In this document: piece after piece, positions 1-11,407 of the stretch | Position numbering within the stretch: the first letter of the stretch is position 1 | Layout: each line of letters starts with the position of its first letter | Assembly: GCA_032622095.1 (NCBI GenBank) | Contig: CP136065.1 | Coordinates: forward strand, 37,480,732 to 37,544,731 | DNA length: 64,000 nt | Direction: 5' to 3' | From: Siphonodentalium dalli | Taxonomy: Eukaryota; Mollusca; Scaphopoda; Gadilida; Siphonodentaliidae | Notes under the pieces: generated by a model | Databases searched by the model: none | The model's input: the letters and a program-made list of their open reading frames with translations, nothing else | What the model was told of the DNA's origin: nothing | Program-made: the position numbers and the translations under genes

Positions 1-2759
1 CATTGAATAATCTCTTGATTAATCCTGATTGGGATTTGGACCAGTCTGGCTATGGTAAACAGTATGCTTAGCTGGTTGATTGAATTAGAACCAGTGCAGA
101 TAGTGCCAACAATATTTACTCTGGTCTACGCCCGTATAGACTATATTCCACCAGTTCAAAAAATGGGAACTTTTTTGACGTTCAGACGCCAGTAAATATC
201 GAATGGGTATATTGATTAAAGATTGAAACACGTTTATCTTTTACGATACATTGATATAGTGTCTTGCATGAAAGGCAAACTATATAGAGAGCATTGCATC
301 TGTCCCGTTATACTGATATCCTAACACATTGGAGTGACATGTTTTGGCGTGGGAACAACATTGAACAAACAACGCCGCGCAGATATAATAATTGTTCGAA
401 TAAATAGCCTGTCCGATTTAACACCCCCAAATTAATATATCTCCGGATTCTGGGGTAAAAAATATTGTCCCCAAAGTATTCGGTCTTTCTATCGACAGGA
501 AATATAACCCGTGAACAGAAACAGCATATGATGGAAATATAGAGTTCTCCCCCGGCATATGGAAACTGCATGTCCTACTTCAATATCGCTGACTTTTACT
601 AAATATTTCCCATCGCAGACTGAGAAATGACTAGAAACTTACAAGCTGATAAAGATAAACTTCGAAACTACATCGACGGTACTAAAGCTTGCAATTCTTT
701 GTATGTTTTCCCAACCACATCACTTCCATTGCTTTTTCCTATAACAAATCCAAAAGCATTCTGAGTGGAACATATGCTCAATTTTACTGCAATCATAAGT
801 TTATTGTCATCTTGGTATTATTTTTGATATTGCCGATCAGTATAATTGTCATGTGGGGTTAGTAAGTTTGTTAAAACAAGTTAATATAATATCACCCGTT
901 GCCATTGCGGCAGCAAGCTACACGACGGACTGCGACGGGTGTGCATTCGGTGAAAGTGCGCCAGTGCGAAATCGTCACCTCAGTGTGCTTTCATGTTGAT
1001 TTCGATGCTTCGCGGTTTCAATGAAGCTAATGTTGCTGATATGCAGGGATGTTGCGCCGGTGATATTATCACAGGGGTGTGTACCACCCCCATGGACGTA
1101 GTGACAGTTGGGGTTGGGGGGGGGTGTCACACCCTCCAGCTGTGGTAATAATTTTCAACAGATAGAAATTTCATGCCTCACACAGCATTTGTTGGAAATT
1201 TTACCCACTTATAGGTTGAAATTAATAGTTGTTGATTTTCCAACAACTAATTAGTGAGACATTTGTTATTTTAGTTCAACTCTAACAAATAATTTCTATA
1301 TTTAGTCCAAATTTTGGTCTGAAATTGCTATCAATTGGAAATATTTACCAACATTAGGTGGTGTCAGATTGTTTGGAAATTTCCAACAATTGGAAAGTTC
1401 AAACCCATTGGTCCCGTATTTGGGACCCTCTGGGCGGCAGCCGTTTTGAATCGGATGTGTTTTGTGAATATGTAGGGGTGTCATTTGGGCCACCAAACAC
1501 CACTCTTTGTTTGACCTATCTGTAAAGGGCCGAGGACTAGCATCGGTTCCCTAATTGAATCCCTCTGGACGGCGGCCATGTTGGGTCGGGGTGTGGTGTG
1601 TGTGGAAATAGTCTTGCGGCCACCCTACAACACCCTTTATTTGAGTGAAACATTAATATGTTTGAATCAGTAATAGAAGTCACATTCTTCGTATTTGTGG
1701 AGTAAACAGCCATTTCGTAAAAATGGCGGCCATTCTGAATATGTCGACCATTGTGATTGGTTTGTCGAAAAAAAAAACAGTCTTCATACTGTTGACGGAC
1801 ACTGGCAATTCATAACAAATGTCAGGTTTGCATCATAAATTGAATGATTATGTTACTTTTTGACACTTATACCCGCCCTATATATTTTGCAATGGTAACA
1901 TTTATATTTGCGCCACAAAGAGACAAATGCACACTTCATCAGATAACATGTCATTATGATCGGCTGTGACGCCTATAATGTACTACATTCTCCATAAATT
2001 ATGTGCAATATCGAAATTATTTATCGTGGGTGCGCACTGGAACTGATCAATTTTGCTCGTTTTCGAACTGGACCCTGCTGGAGCCATAACAATTTGGTAC
2101 TGGAGACACCGTATGCTTGTCTTTGAATGTGCCACCTGTATACATGTTCAGATTTGTTCGTGCATATGTTTGCATTATCGTGTCCCGGAGATAACAAACT
2201 TACCAGAAAACTACGGTGTGTTAACTGAAATGTCCCATTTCTTGTCTAAAACTAACTTCATCACCGAAGGTTACGGTAAAATGCCGAAAACGAAGTGCTA
2301 AACTCTTGATTGTTCATTCTTCAACACACACGGATACAAACGGTCATGTTGAAAAATCACAATTCAATTTTGAAAGATTAATTGGATTTTTATGAAAATA
2401 TTTACCATTTTAAGTGCCGTCACGCAAATTTGTATAACATTGCAGAGAGGGCAACATAGCATTTATCGATTCGCACTATGCGATAATGCGATTTCAAACG
2501 GATTTAGCAGGAGCGGTGGCCCCCAGCGATAATGACTAAAAATGAGAGCGTTTTAGTGCAATATTATCGATTCTTAAAACTCAGCTCCTATGCACTGCAT
2601 GTACGTCGACCTTCTATTTCTCCGAATGGGCACTTTATACCACAAGTCGAAATCCGTAATCTAGTCATGTCTCCCAATTTATGCACAACGAGCTCCCACA
2701 TGGACCTCTATCAGATAAATAGTTCGCTGCTTGCATGGCCCGCCCACGATGACAATTAG
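1..2759. other. Intergenic AT-rich DNA, no gene recognised
   Basis: No reading frame here resembles a protein I recognise. Positions about 113-170 resemble the arm of the fold-back element at 33990-34506 (CTCTGG, CGCCCGTA and TTCCACC words in the same order), so a truncated relative is likely. Positions 1140-1500 are rich in TTGGAAATT and CCAACAA words that fold on themselves. Around 1560-1740 there are ATGGCGGCC words of a kind also seen near 30540 and 61620. Short open frames in this stretch have no support as genes. Confidence 0.6.
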
Positions 2760-2761
2760 TA

Positions 2762-3370
2762 TTGGGGGTTTGGGGGAGAACCCATGAGGATTTGGAAGGG
2801 GTGGCACCCCTTCCCTACAACCCACGTTGCAATTTAGGCATAGTTATTTCTTTTTGTGTGCCATCTTTTTCTTTCTTTGTTCTGTTGTTGGTGGTGATGT
2901 TGTTGTTGTTGTTGGTAGTTGGGAGCTGGCCTTTTCAACTTGTTGTTGTTGTTGTTGTTTCGTTGTTGTCGGATATTGCTATCAGTTTTCTGCATTCGGC
3001 CGCTTCCTCCTGTCCCTGTCTTACAATTTCCATAATCTTCGGATCTATGTCGACATATTATAGGCACAGCTGGTGTTGTCTCTGGTGGTGGATGACTACG
3101 GGCTGGTGTATTCCGGAGTCATCGGACAGAAAGATGTTTCACTGTCCATCACGGAAACATCGGAAACCGGCTTGATGTTGTCAGTCGGCTGTCCAACACG
3201 GGAATATGGGTCTGGATGTCTACCAGACCGTTCCCGTACTGTCCGGATGCTAGCAGCTTCTGTTGTGGGGATGATGTTCTCCCGTCTCCATCGCCGAGTA
3301 GGGAGAGGCTGTTGGCTGGTGATGCTGCAGCAGCTGCACTCTTCTTCTTCTTCCATTCAGCCATCCGAGC
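2762..3370. repeat. Low-complexity region with GTT/TTG runs
   Basis: Repeated GTT trinucleotides at about 2885-2960 and TTC runs at about 3340-3355 keep several frames open on both strands. On the minus strand they read as asparagine, glutamine, histidine and lysine runs. A minus-strand frame that starts at 3364 (MAEWKKKK...) runs 71 codons before a stop, and related frames follow to 2834. That could be a decayed low-complexity protein. I see no conserved domain and read the region mainly as simple sequence. Confidence 0.45.
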
Positions 3371-3451
3371 ACAATTAGTGAATTGTCAGAGCAGGACGGG
3401 GTGGTTGCATGTTCCTTTCTCGAAACAAAAACTTGTTGTGGAATTTGATCC

Positions 3452-3871
3452 GAAGATGAAAGTCAGTTGAGCTCCAAGTGGAGAGAGTTGAAAGCGATTC
3501 ACAGAACTTTGAAAGACTATGTTGCGCGTAGCTATTTAAGCGATAAATCAGTCGTTTTGGGCGACAGATAACAAAAAACGTTAGTCAGATTATTAAGACA
3601 GGCATTAAAAAGCCTGAATTACAAAGGATTGCTTTGTCAATCCAAGACATTTGTTGTGAGGGCGATATTAAAATAAAATCGAAATGGATTCCGAGGGAAG
3701 AAAATCGAGAGGCGGATATGTTGAGTCGTAACAAAGATTGCGATGATTGGTCTAAAAACATTGTTGTTTCGAGCGGTTAAATTTTAAATGGGGACCGCAT
3801 AGCGTTAATAGATTCGCTTATGATTATAATGCTAAATGTGATAGGTTCAATTCACGTTACTGGTGTATATA
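3452..3871 (+). pseudogene. DIRS-type retrotransposon RNase H region, 5' part (broken)
   Basis: Reading + strand frames and allowing small frameshifts gives a run of motifs in the order known for DIRS-type (tyrosine-recombinase) retrotransposons. They are SSKWRELKAI (about 3478), TDNK (about 3565), KPELQRIALSIQDICC (about 3610), SKWIPREENREADMLSR (about 3680), DDWS (about 3745), KWGPHSVNRFA (about 3788) and CDRFNSRYW (about 3835). The first motifs are RNase H; the last are the conserved block between RNase H and the recombinase. At least two frameshifts (near 3570 and 3765) make it a pseudogene. The reverse transcriptase expected upstream is absent, so the copy is 5' truncated near 3450. The frame stops abruptly where the repeat array begins and resumes at 8386. 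The family call is from remembered motif order, not a search. Confidence 0.82.
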
Positions 3872-4326
3872 TAGGTTACACTGGTGTAAATACTATAGGC
3901 AGCTCCCCCTGCGGTTGCGGGAGGAGTATAGAGTTTCACAGTTAAAACACTCTGGGCTGTGATTGGTTGCATGAATTAAATGTAAAATGTTGACAAAAAT
4001 TCAAGGAATCATTCTCCCACAAACTTCATTTGCCAAGAGGCCCATTCATTAAAGGTGAAGTCTGTTGTGGCTGTTTAGAAATTTTAAGTGTGATTGAAAA
4101 AATGACAATATTTTTTTAGTGCGGAACTGACCCTAGTCATGAAAAAACGAAAATTTGAAGTGGATTCCCTGCTAGACGGTGTTGATTTTTTTATTGGGAA
4201 AGTTTCCACAGATGTCAAGCTCACATAATCCGAAGGCAGTTTGAACAGTTTCCATTTGACCTCTGATGCAGATCAACAAACGTTAACATTGAAGCCTATG
4301 GGAAATATTTACACCAGTGTAACCTA
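3872..4326 (+). mobile_element. 455-bp TIR element, copy 1
   Basis: This is the first of four copies. The terminal inverted repeat is 20-21 bp perfect (TAGGTTACACTGGTGTAAAT), followed by a looser match (CTATAGGC against CCATAGGC). There is no coding capacity. With TA or TATA at the borders it fits a non-autonomous DNA transposon of unknown superfamily. Confidence 0.85.
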
Positions 4327-5224
4327 AAGGGAAAAAATAGCTTTTTATCATTTTTGATTCCTGGGAGTCACTTTAAAGCAATTTAATTCATTTTACAGAG
4401 CCTGGTCTTTCAGTCCAATGAATATCTCATGCTTGGTGTGGCTATTCTTGCTGCTGATGTCTTCTTTCACTTAAATCAGCCAAAAAAATAGTAAGATTTT
4501 TCATAAAAAATGCCAATTTTTCAAGGTTTTTTCAAAAAATTTCAAGGTGGTAATAGTCACATGATAATGCAAATGACCCATAACTTGAGCATGTCAACGA
4601 CACATATATCAATTGTTATAAGAACCTAATCTAACAAGTATTTTGGATTTTATAGCCAGTGATATACAGATATATATCATAAAAGTGTGTCATTTCCACT
4701 GGTGGGTATGGTCATTTGAAGGTTAATAGCACTAAAACTTGGACACATTTAAGAAAATGCTTCAGCAATTCAAAGAGAGCATATCTTTATTCAACTAATT
4801 CAATATACACCCACATCCAGTTATCTTGGATCACCCTTGCAGACCTGAAAATGTCATATTTTATTCTTCAATGTGCTGATAAAGTCATGCGCTTGATGCT
4901 CAGCTGATCAGATCTGGACTCAATGACCTCACATCACCAGAAGTTCTCTCATGGAAAGAATATTGTACAGTCTTCCATAGCTGATCCAAGTTTGCAACAC
5001 CAGACCCCTAAAACTGAGTGAAAATGGGGCCTGAACATGACTGGTGGTGGAAAATTGTGCTTTTTTGATGAATAATTTGTTAAAGGGGGTGGGGTTAAAT
5101 TATGTGTGATAAATAAAGAACCACAGAAGTGATATTGTTTTTGAACACATTTTTTCCATTGATGGGCAATTCTGAAGAAATGTAGGGAGTTACAATTATT
5201 CCGCGAAAAAGCGGGCTATCGCTT

Positions 5225-5679
5225 TAGGTTACACTGGTGTAAATACTATAGGCAGCTCCCCCTGCGGTTGCGGGAGGAGTATAGAGTTTCACAGTTAAAA
5301 CACTCTGGGCTGTGATTGGTTGCATGAATTAAATGTAAAATGTTGACAAAAATTCAAGGAATCATTCTCCCACAAACTTCATTTGCCAAGAGGCCCATTC
5401 ATTAAAGGTGAAGTCTGTTGTGGCTGTTTAGAAATTTTAAGTGTGATTGAAAAAATGACAATATTTTTTTAGTGCGGAACTGACCCTAGTCATGAAAAAA
5501 CGAAAATTTGAAGTGGATTCCCTGCTAGACGGTGTTGATTTTTTTATTGGGAAAGTTTCCACAGATGTCAAGCTCACATAATCCGAAGGCAGTTTGAACA
5601 GTTTCCATTTGACCTCTGATGCAGATCAACAAACGTTAACATTGAAGCCTATGGGAAATATTTACACCAGTGTAACCTA
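5225..5679 (+). mobile_element. 455-bp TIR element, copy 2
   Basis: This copy is nearly identical to copy 1 and lies exactly 1353 bp downstream. It is flanked by spacers on both sides and has no TATA duplication of its own. That argues it was made by amplification of the unit and not by a separate insertion. Confidence 0.85.
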
Positions 5680-6577
5680 AAGGGAAAAAATAGCTTTTTA
5701 TCATTTTTGATTCCTGGGAGTCACTTTAAAGCAAGTTAATTCATTTTACAGAGCCTGGTCTTTCAGTCCAATGAATATCTCATGCTTGGTGTGGCTATTC
5801 TTGCTGCTGATGTCTTCTTTCACTTAAATCAGCCAAAAAAATAGTAAGATTTTTCATAAAAAATGCCAATTTTTCAAGGTTTTTTCAAAAAATTTCAAGG
5901 TGGTAATAGTCACATGATAATGCAAATGACCCATAACTTGAGCATGTCAACGACACATATATCAATTGTTATAAGAACCTAATCTAACAAGTATTTTGGA
6001 TTTTATAGCCAGTGATATACAGATATATATCATAAAAGTGTGTCATTTCCACTGGTGGGTATGGTCATTTGAAGGTTAATAGCACTAAAACTTGGACACA
6101 TTTAAGAAAATGCTTCAGCAATTCAAAGAGAGCATATCTTTATTCAACTAATTCAATATACACCCACATCCAGTTATCTTGGATCACCCTTGCAGACCTG
6201 AAAATGTCATATTTTATTCTTCAATGTGCTGATAAAGTCATGCGCTTGATGCTCAGCTGATCAGATCTGGACTCAATGACCTCACATCACCAGAAGTTCT
6301 CTCATGGAAAGAATATTGTACAGTCTTCCATAGCTGATCCAAGTTTGCAACACCAGACCCCTAAAACTGAGTGAAAATGGGGCCTGAACATGACTGGTGG
6401 TGGAAAATTGTGCTTTTTTGATGAATAATTTGTTAAAGGGGGTGGGGTTAAATTATGTGTGATAAATAAAGAACCACAGAAGTGATATTGTTTTTGAACA
6501 CATTTTTTCCATTGATGGGCAATTCTGAAGAAATGTAGGGAGTTACAATTATTCCGCGAAAAAGCGGGCTATCGCTT

Positions 6578-7032
6578 TAGGTTACACTGGTGTAAATACT
6601 ATAGGCAGCTCCCCCTGCGGTTGCGGGAGGAGTATAGAGTTTCACAGTTAAAACACTCTGGGCTGTGATTGGTTGCATGAATTAAATGTAAAATGTTGAC
6701 AAAAATTCAAGGAATCATTCTCCCACAAACTTCATTTGCCAAGAGGCCCATTCATTAAAGGTGAAGTCTGTTGTGGCTGTTTAGAAATTTTAAGTGTGAT
6801 TGAAAAAATGACAATATTTTTTTAGTGCGGAACTGACCCTAGTCATGAAAAAACGAAAATTTGAAGTGGATTCCCTGCTAGACGGTGTTGATTTTTTTAT
6901 TGGGAAAGTTTCCACAGATGTCAAGCTCACATAATCCGAAGGCAGTTTGAACAGTTTCCATTTGACCTCTGATGCAGATCAACAAACGTTAACATTGAAG
7001 CCTATGGGAAATATTTACACCAGTGTAACCTA
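6578..7032 (+). mobile_element. 455-bp TIR element, copy 3
   Basis: Third copy, same offset of 1353 bp and same termini as the others. It is followed by the spacer copy that carries the AGACAC variant at 7261. Confidence 0.85.
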
Positions 7033-7930
7033 AAGGGAAAAAATAGCTTTTTATCATTTTTGATTCCTGGGAGTCACTTTAAAGCAAGTTAATTCATTTT
7101 ACAGAGCCTGGTCTTTCAGTCCAATGAATATCTCATGCTTGGTGTGGCTATTCTTGCTGCTGATGTCTTCTTTCACTTAAATCAGCCAAAAAAATAGTAA
7201 GATTTTTCATAAAAAATGCCAATTTTTCAAGGTTTTTTCAAAAAATTTCAAGGTGGTAATAGACACATGATAATGCAAATGACCCATAACTTGAGCATGT
7301 CAACGACACATATATCAATTGTTATAAGAACCTAATCTAACAAGTATTTTGGATTTTATAGCCAGTGATATACAGATATATATCATAAAAGTGTGTCATT
7401 TCCACTGGTGGGTATGGTCATTTGAAGGTTAATAGCACTAAAACTTGGACACATTTAAGAAAATGCTTCAGCAATTCAAAGAGAGCATATCTTTATTCAA
7501 CTAATTCAATATACACCCACATCCAGTTATCTTGGATCACCCTTGCAGACCTGAAAATGTCATATTTTATTCTTCAATGTGCTGATAAAGTCATGCGCTT
7601 GATGCTCAGCTGATCAGATCTGGACTCAATGACCTCACATCACCAGAAGTTCTCTCATGGAAAGAATATTGTACAGTCTTCCATAGCTGATCCAAGTTTG
7701 CAACACCAGACCCCTAAAACTGAGTGAAAATGGGGCCTGAACATGACTGGTGGTGGAAAATTGTGCTTTTTTGATGAATAATTTGTTAAAGGGGGTGGGG
7801 TTAAATTATGTGTGATAAATAAAGAACCACAGAAGTGATATTGTTTTTGAACACATTTTTTCCATTGATGGGCAATTCTGAAGAAATGTAGGGAGTTACA
7901 ATTATTCCGCGAAAAAGCGGGCTATCGCTT

Positions 7931-8385
7931 TAGGTTACACTGGTGTAAATACTATAGGCAGCTCCCCCTGCGGTTGCGGGAGGAGTATAGAGTTTCACAG
8001 TTAAAACACTCTGGGCTGTGATTGGTTGCATGAATTAAATGTAAAATGTTGACAAAAATTCAAGGAATCATTCTCCCACAAACTTCATTTGCCAAGAGGC
8101 CCATTCATTAAAGGTGAAGTCTGTTGTGGCTGTTTAGAAATTTTAAGTGTGATTGAAAAAATGACAATATTTTTTTAGTGCGGAACTGACCCTAGTCATG
8201 AAAAAACGAAAATTTGAAGTGGATTCCCTGCTAGACGGTGTTGATTTTTTTATTGGGAAAGTTTCCACAGATGTCAAGCTCACATAATCCGAAGGCAGTT
8301 TGAACAGTTTCCATTTGACCTCTGATGCAGATCAACAAACGTTAACATTGAAGCCTATGGGAAATATTTACACCAGTGTAACCTA
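7931..8385 (+). mobile_element. 455-bp TIR element, copy 4
   Basis: This is the last copy. Its right end, GTAACCTA, is followed at once by TAGGCACTGACGG, where the DIRS reading frame resumes. That fixes the right edge of the composite insertion. Confidence 0.85.
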
Positions 8386-8670
8386 TAGGCACTGACGGTG
8401 TTGATGCGTTTCACCAGGATTGGTCTCAGGATATGAATTGGTTGGTACCATCACCTCGTCTCGTTTGTCGAGTTATACAAAAAAAATAGAACGCGAAAGA
8501 TCGCGCGAACAATAGTTGTTGCTCCTATCTGGGTGTTAATTGTGAGCACGGAGCGAACATTTGTCAGTTTTGTGAAAGAATGCCATAATTTAGGCAGATA
8601 TTCCGTTGTTGGAGCGAGGGGTAACAATGGCGTATTTGGTAATCATATTCTGCCATTTGATATACAATAG
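8386..8670 (+). pseudogene. DIRS-type retrotransposon region, 3' part after the insertion (broken)
   Basis: The frame resumes with GTDGVDAFHQDWSQDMNWL and then PSPRLVCRVIQK. This is the block that follows RFNSRYW in DIRS-type elements, where the usual pattern is W-x-PGTEAVDAF and then W-x-x-x-NNW. Removing the array and one TATA gives TAC TGG TGT ATA GGC ACT, which reads YWCIGT in frame. A stop follows near 8485. A shifted frame continues with TIVVAPIW (about 8511) and GARGNNGVFG (about 8615), which also fit the family. No tyrosine recombinase catalytic region is recognisable beyond 8670. The element is therefore doubly decayed: frameshifted, 5' and 3' truncated and interrupted. Confidence 0.78.
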
Positions 8671-9684
8671 CGTTCTTGATTGATTTCCATTGAAGAGCGG
8701 CATGTTATATGTTATGTTTGCATATTGTTGTTGAATATTTTTATGACACATCATTTGTTTGCAGGTTTGAAACTGAAGGAGACAATAGAAAAACAATGCG
8801 GTCAGGATCGACACCATAATTGATATCAGCGCCGTTTGGGGACATGCACCAGCATTGATAATATCGTGTTTCTTCCGAAATGTCCTTTAAATTTACACTA
8901 TATATAGGCATCCATATCCGGCCAATACGCTCGCGATTGGATAGCGAAAGATACTTAATTTGTGTTCACGATTAGATAGCGATTGATATTAAATCGCGAT
9001 AACACGTGGCACTTGAGGTTAGGATTGGGGCTAGGATTATTGACAAATGAACGGAGATGTTTGAAGAAGTGCTTTTATAGAGCAAACGGTAATCGTTTGG
9101 CCAATGTAAGTCACTGCGTGCCGTATGTCTCCACGCATGCATGTATATATAGTATAATCCATGCATGTGTAAGAATGACTTCTGTGAAAAAATGTACGAG
9201 AATCAACACTTTGAGCAAGAGTATAATATATTTCCATCAAATTTCCTCAACGGATTTTTTCCACCCCACATGCTGAGCAATGCTGAGTCACCCTGCTATA
9301 TATAGTAGTTAAAAGGAACTAAATGTTTTCCATAGAACTCAGTGTTAACATTTGACCACGCCCACAAAATTTGCTATATACGAATCAGATTGCACGAAAT
9401 CATGAGGTCGGGAAGACCAACCCTTTCGGCATATTTTGCCAACTGTTCAGCACACGTTTCCACACTATAACCCATGCCCCTTTTTGCACAAAATTTAAAC
9501 GGCTGACGAAACCCAATACCCAACCTTTATAATCTCCCGTCGCTGTTTGGACACGAATGCATTTCAGACTAGGGAAAACCCACATTTGTACATGCGATGG
9601 GTATTATATTTCTTGAATTTGTATTTAATTGAAATATTATATGCCGAAACGTGCCTGAATGATTTTTATTACATATCTATCAAC
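8671..9684. other. Intergenic, no gene recognised
   Basis: A minus-strand 75-codon frame (8817-8590) begins with a hydrophobic stretch that could mimic a signal peptide, but nothing else supports it. The rest is AT-rich DNA. I see no repeat family here that recurs clearly elsewhere in the window. Confidence 0.5.
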
Positions 9685-9686
9685 GT

Positions 9687-9753
9687 AATGGACCTATCCA
9701 CAGGGACCGCCCACCAGTATACTGCATGGTTACTGTTACTACGCACCACAAGC
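9687..9753 (+). promoter_or_regulatory. Upstream motif pair shared with the THAP fragment
   Basis: AATGGACCTATCCACAGGGA continues into CCGCCC, and CGCACCACAAGCC follows at 9741. The same two blocks occur in the same order upstream of the minus-strand THAP exon (11514-11489 and 11420-11408), with one base difference in the first block. Here they lie about 30-100 bp upstream of the SWIM start codon. Shared promoter or shared element terminus are both possible. Confidence 0.55.
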
Positions 9754-9784
9754 CATTTGGATTTCGCTATATATCAGAGCTGAA

Positions 9785-10792
9785 ATGGCCTCCGATGAGA
9801 ACGGATCTTGTGTTTCAAGTTCGCTTTTAAATGTTCCAGACGATATCAACGTTTGTTATTTACCCGACATTGATAAATTATCAAAAATGGCACAAGAAAA
9901 GGGGCTTAATTATTATACCCAGGGATATATTCATGACATTAGAACGAGTGAAGTTAACCAATGCATCAGGGTTGACTCGAAGTGTTATAGGTCGATGGCA
10001 AAGTCACATCCACCACACCGATACATATAGAAATCTGCGTCATCACAAAGACAATTATCGAATCGATGTGCTCCTGCAAAGCCGGGTAAGTTTTTTCTTT
10101 TATCTTTCTGAATTTTAGATATATGGAATATATCCTCGTAATTTCGGTTATGACGAAAATAGGCAACATAATCTCCAAATCAACTTGACCTGTCATATTT
10201 CATCTACTATACATGTAATATTATTTCTAATCAGTCACACGCCATCTAGTTTCACTTGACAAAATCATGTTAATCGTTGCCATGTTTGTTTTGTTGTTTT
10301 TTCTAAATAAAATGACTAATATTCGTGTTAAATTGGTGCTCTCAGTATCTTCGAATGATTTGGTCCGCCCAGTGTCCCATACATGTACGCTACATGTGTA
10401 AATGTAGTCAATGAACATGGCAATAGACAAATTTAACATGCATTGATGATTTTTGTGAATGATATTAGTGCACGTGCAAGTATTTACGAAAAGTATAGAA
10501 TTAATACTCACATGAACATGTCCTCCGATTATCGGTAAAAGTTATCCTTATTGATTTTGTTCGTACAAAATGTTATAGTGAATATCTCTGTCTCGTTTAT
10601 TTTAGGTTAGTTGGAAGGTGCTCTCATGTTATTGGATTGATAAAATCACTTCAGGTTTTGAAGTTACACAACATTTCATCTGCCCCGGAACACCTTAGTT
10701 GCACAAGTGTTCCTCAACAATGGCATGTCCCGCGACAAACGAAAATACAAGCTGTTATTAATGTACATGATTCACATACTATAGCAGTTTGA
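9785..10792 (+). CDS. SWIM zinc-finger protein gene, two exons, frameshifted
   Basis: Exon 1 runs 9785-10085 and exon 2 runs 10606-10792; the intron has GTAAGT at 10086 and TTATTTTAG at 10597-10605. The protein starts MASDENGS. It has a helical stretch, GLNYYTQGYIHDI (residues about 40-52), then SKCYRSMAKSHPPH (about 65-78), typical of the region ahead of a SWIM finger. After a one-base frameshift near 10010-10026 it continues IHIEICV...ESMCSCKAG and, across the splice, LVGRCSHVIGLIKSL. The SWIM pattern CxC...CxH is therefore complete only when the exons are joined. SCTSVPQQWHVPRQTKI follows, and a stop is at 10790. Many invertebrate relatives carry a YqaJ-type nuclease domain further on; none is seen here. 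The frameshift may be decay or a sequence error. The start is the first ATG in frame. Confidence 0.72.
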
Positions 10793-11174
10793 TGCGGGTA
10801 ACTATAAGTTGACACGTTTATTCAAGTACCATTAATGACCCATTTGTTGGCATTGTTCAATTTTATCACCAGTGATTAGTATTGACGCAAACACACAGTG
10901 AAATTAATAGTATCATACTTCCTGTCATCACCTTTATCATACCGACAAAGCATTGTGAAACAACATACCCCACTCAGTACAGGAAGTGTGAAAATTTAAG
11001 GGGCTGTTGGTATCTTGTAATCGAGACCCTAGCTGAGGTGTTATGGTTTGTTTTGCTAACTTCCCATTTCCCCTATTGCAAGTTATAACATTATCTGAAG
11101 GTGATAAAATGTTTTAATAAAGTAACACAACATATATATTACTCATGGACACAGCTGGTCAACAAATTAAATAC
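10793..11174. other. Gap between convergent SWIM and THAP fragments
   Basis: No third SWIM exon on + and no second THAP exon on - could be found. A frame of 68 codons at 10882-11088 has no recognisable domain. Confidence 0.45.
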
Positions 11175-11333
11175 TAAATGAGCCGAGTGTGGTCGATGAC
11201 ATTGTTTAATCCAGCGTAAACACTTGTCTTTAGTACGTCCTGGTTTAGGAAACCGAACTAAAAACACTCCGGGATATTTGTATAAATATCGTTCGTCAAC
11301 CGGACATGTTCCCCATGCACAATTCAACACCAT
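11175..11333 (-). CDS. THAP zinc-finger domain first exon (orphan)
   Basis: Translating from the ATG at 11333 gives MVLNCAWGTC, then PGVFLVRFPKPGR, then KCLRWIKQCHRPH. This fits the N-terminal THAP DNA-binding fold: C5 and C10 as the first zinc ligands, the FPKP block at about 28-31 and the conserved W41. The second zinc pair (C-x2-H) would lie in the next exon. A GTATTT donor at 11174-11169 ends the exon in phase 0 after codon 53; reading on gives 11 more codons and a stop. No following exon was found at lower coordinates, so it looks like an isolated 5' piece. THAP domains are common in host-domesticated and transposon-encoded DNA-binding proteins. It converges on the SWIM gene. Confidence 0.65.
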
Positions 11334-11407
11334 TGTAGCCTTTTAAGACATATTTTGCTCTCGTGTTCGTAATTTCCCTATAGCTTAATATGGTATCTAA
11401 GCATCGG

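Larger units (their letters stand above)
3872..8385. mobile_element. Composite insertion: four 455-bp inverted-repeat elements and three spacers
   Basis: The block is element-spacer-element-spacer-element-spacer-element with an exact 1353-bp period. Elements are at 3872-4326, 5225-5679, 6578-7032 and 7931-8385; 898-bp spacers are at 4327-5224, 5680-6577 and 7033-7930. Each element begins TAGGTTACACTGGTGTAAAT and ends in its reverse complement, so it has 20-21-bp perfect terminal inverted repeats. Copies differ at very few sites (AAGCAATTTA near 4377 against AAGCAAGTTA in the other two spacers; AGTCAC against AGACAC at 7261). The whole block is flanked by TATA on both sides (left 3866-3873 is an expanded TA run, right 8384-8387) and splits the DIRS frame, which confirms it as one insertion. 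Each spacer has a 63-codon frame that I do not regard as a gene. Confidence 0.9.

Noticed and set aside
2834-3364. Minus-strand polyQ/polyN frames as a transcription-factor exon
   Set aside because: Explained by GTT runs; stops and frame changes intervene and no domain flanks the runs.
4716-7613. A 63-codon frame repeated three times at 1353-bp spacing (4716, 6069, 7422) as a gene array
   Set aside because: The identity is explained by the repeated spacer; there is no domain, no codon bias and no synonymous-only change, and the frame is short.
3872-8385. Reading the 455-bp repeats as LTRs of a tandem non-autonomous LTR element
   Set aside because: They do not begin TG and end CA; they have 20-21-bp inverted ends beginning TAGG. 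No primer-binding site or polypurine tract was seen at the spacer edges. Not fully excluded.
8590-8817. 75-codon minus frame with hydrophobic start as a secreted peptide
   Set aside because: It overlaps the decayed DIRS frame on the other strand and has no further support.
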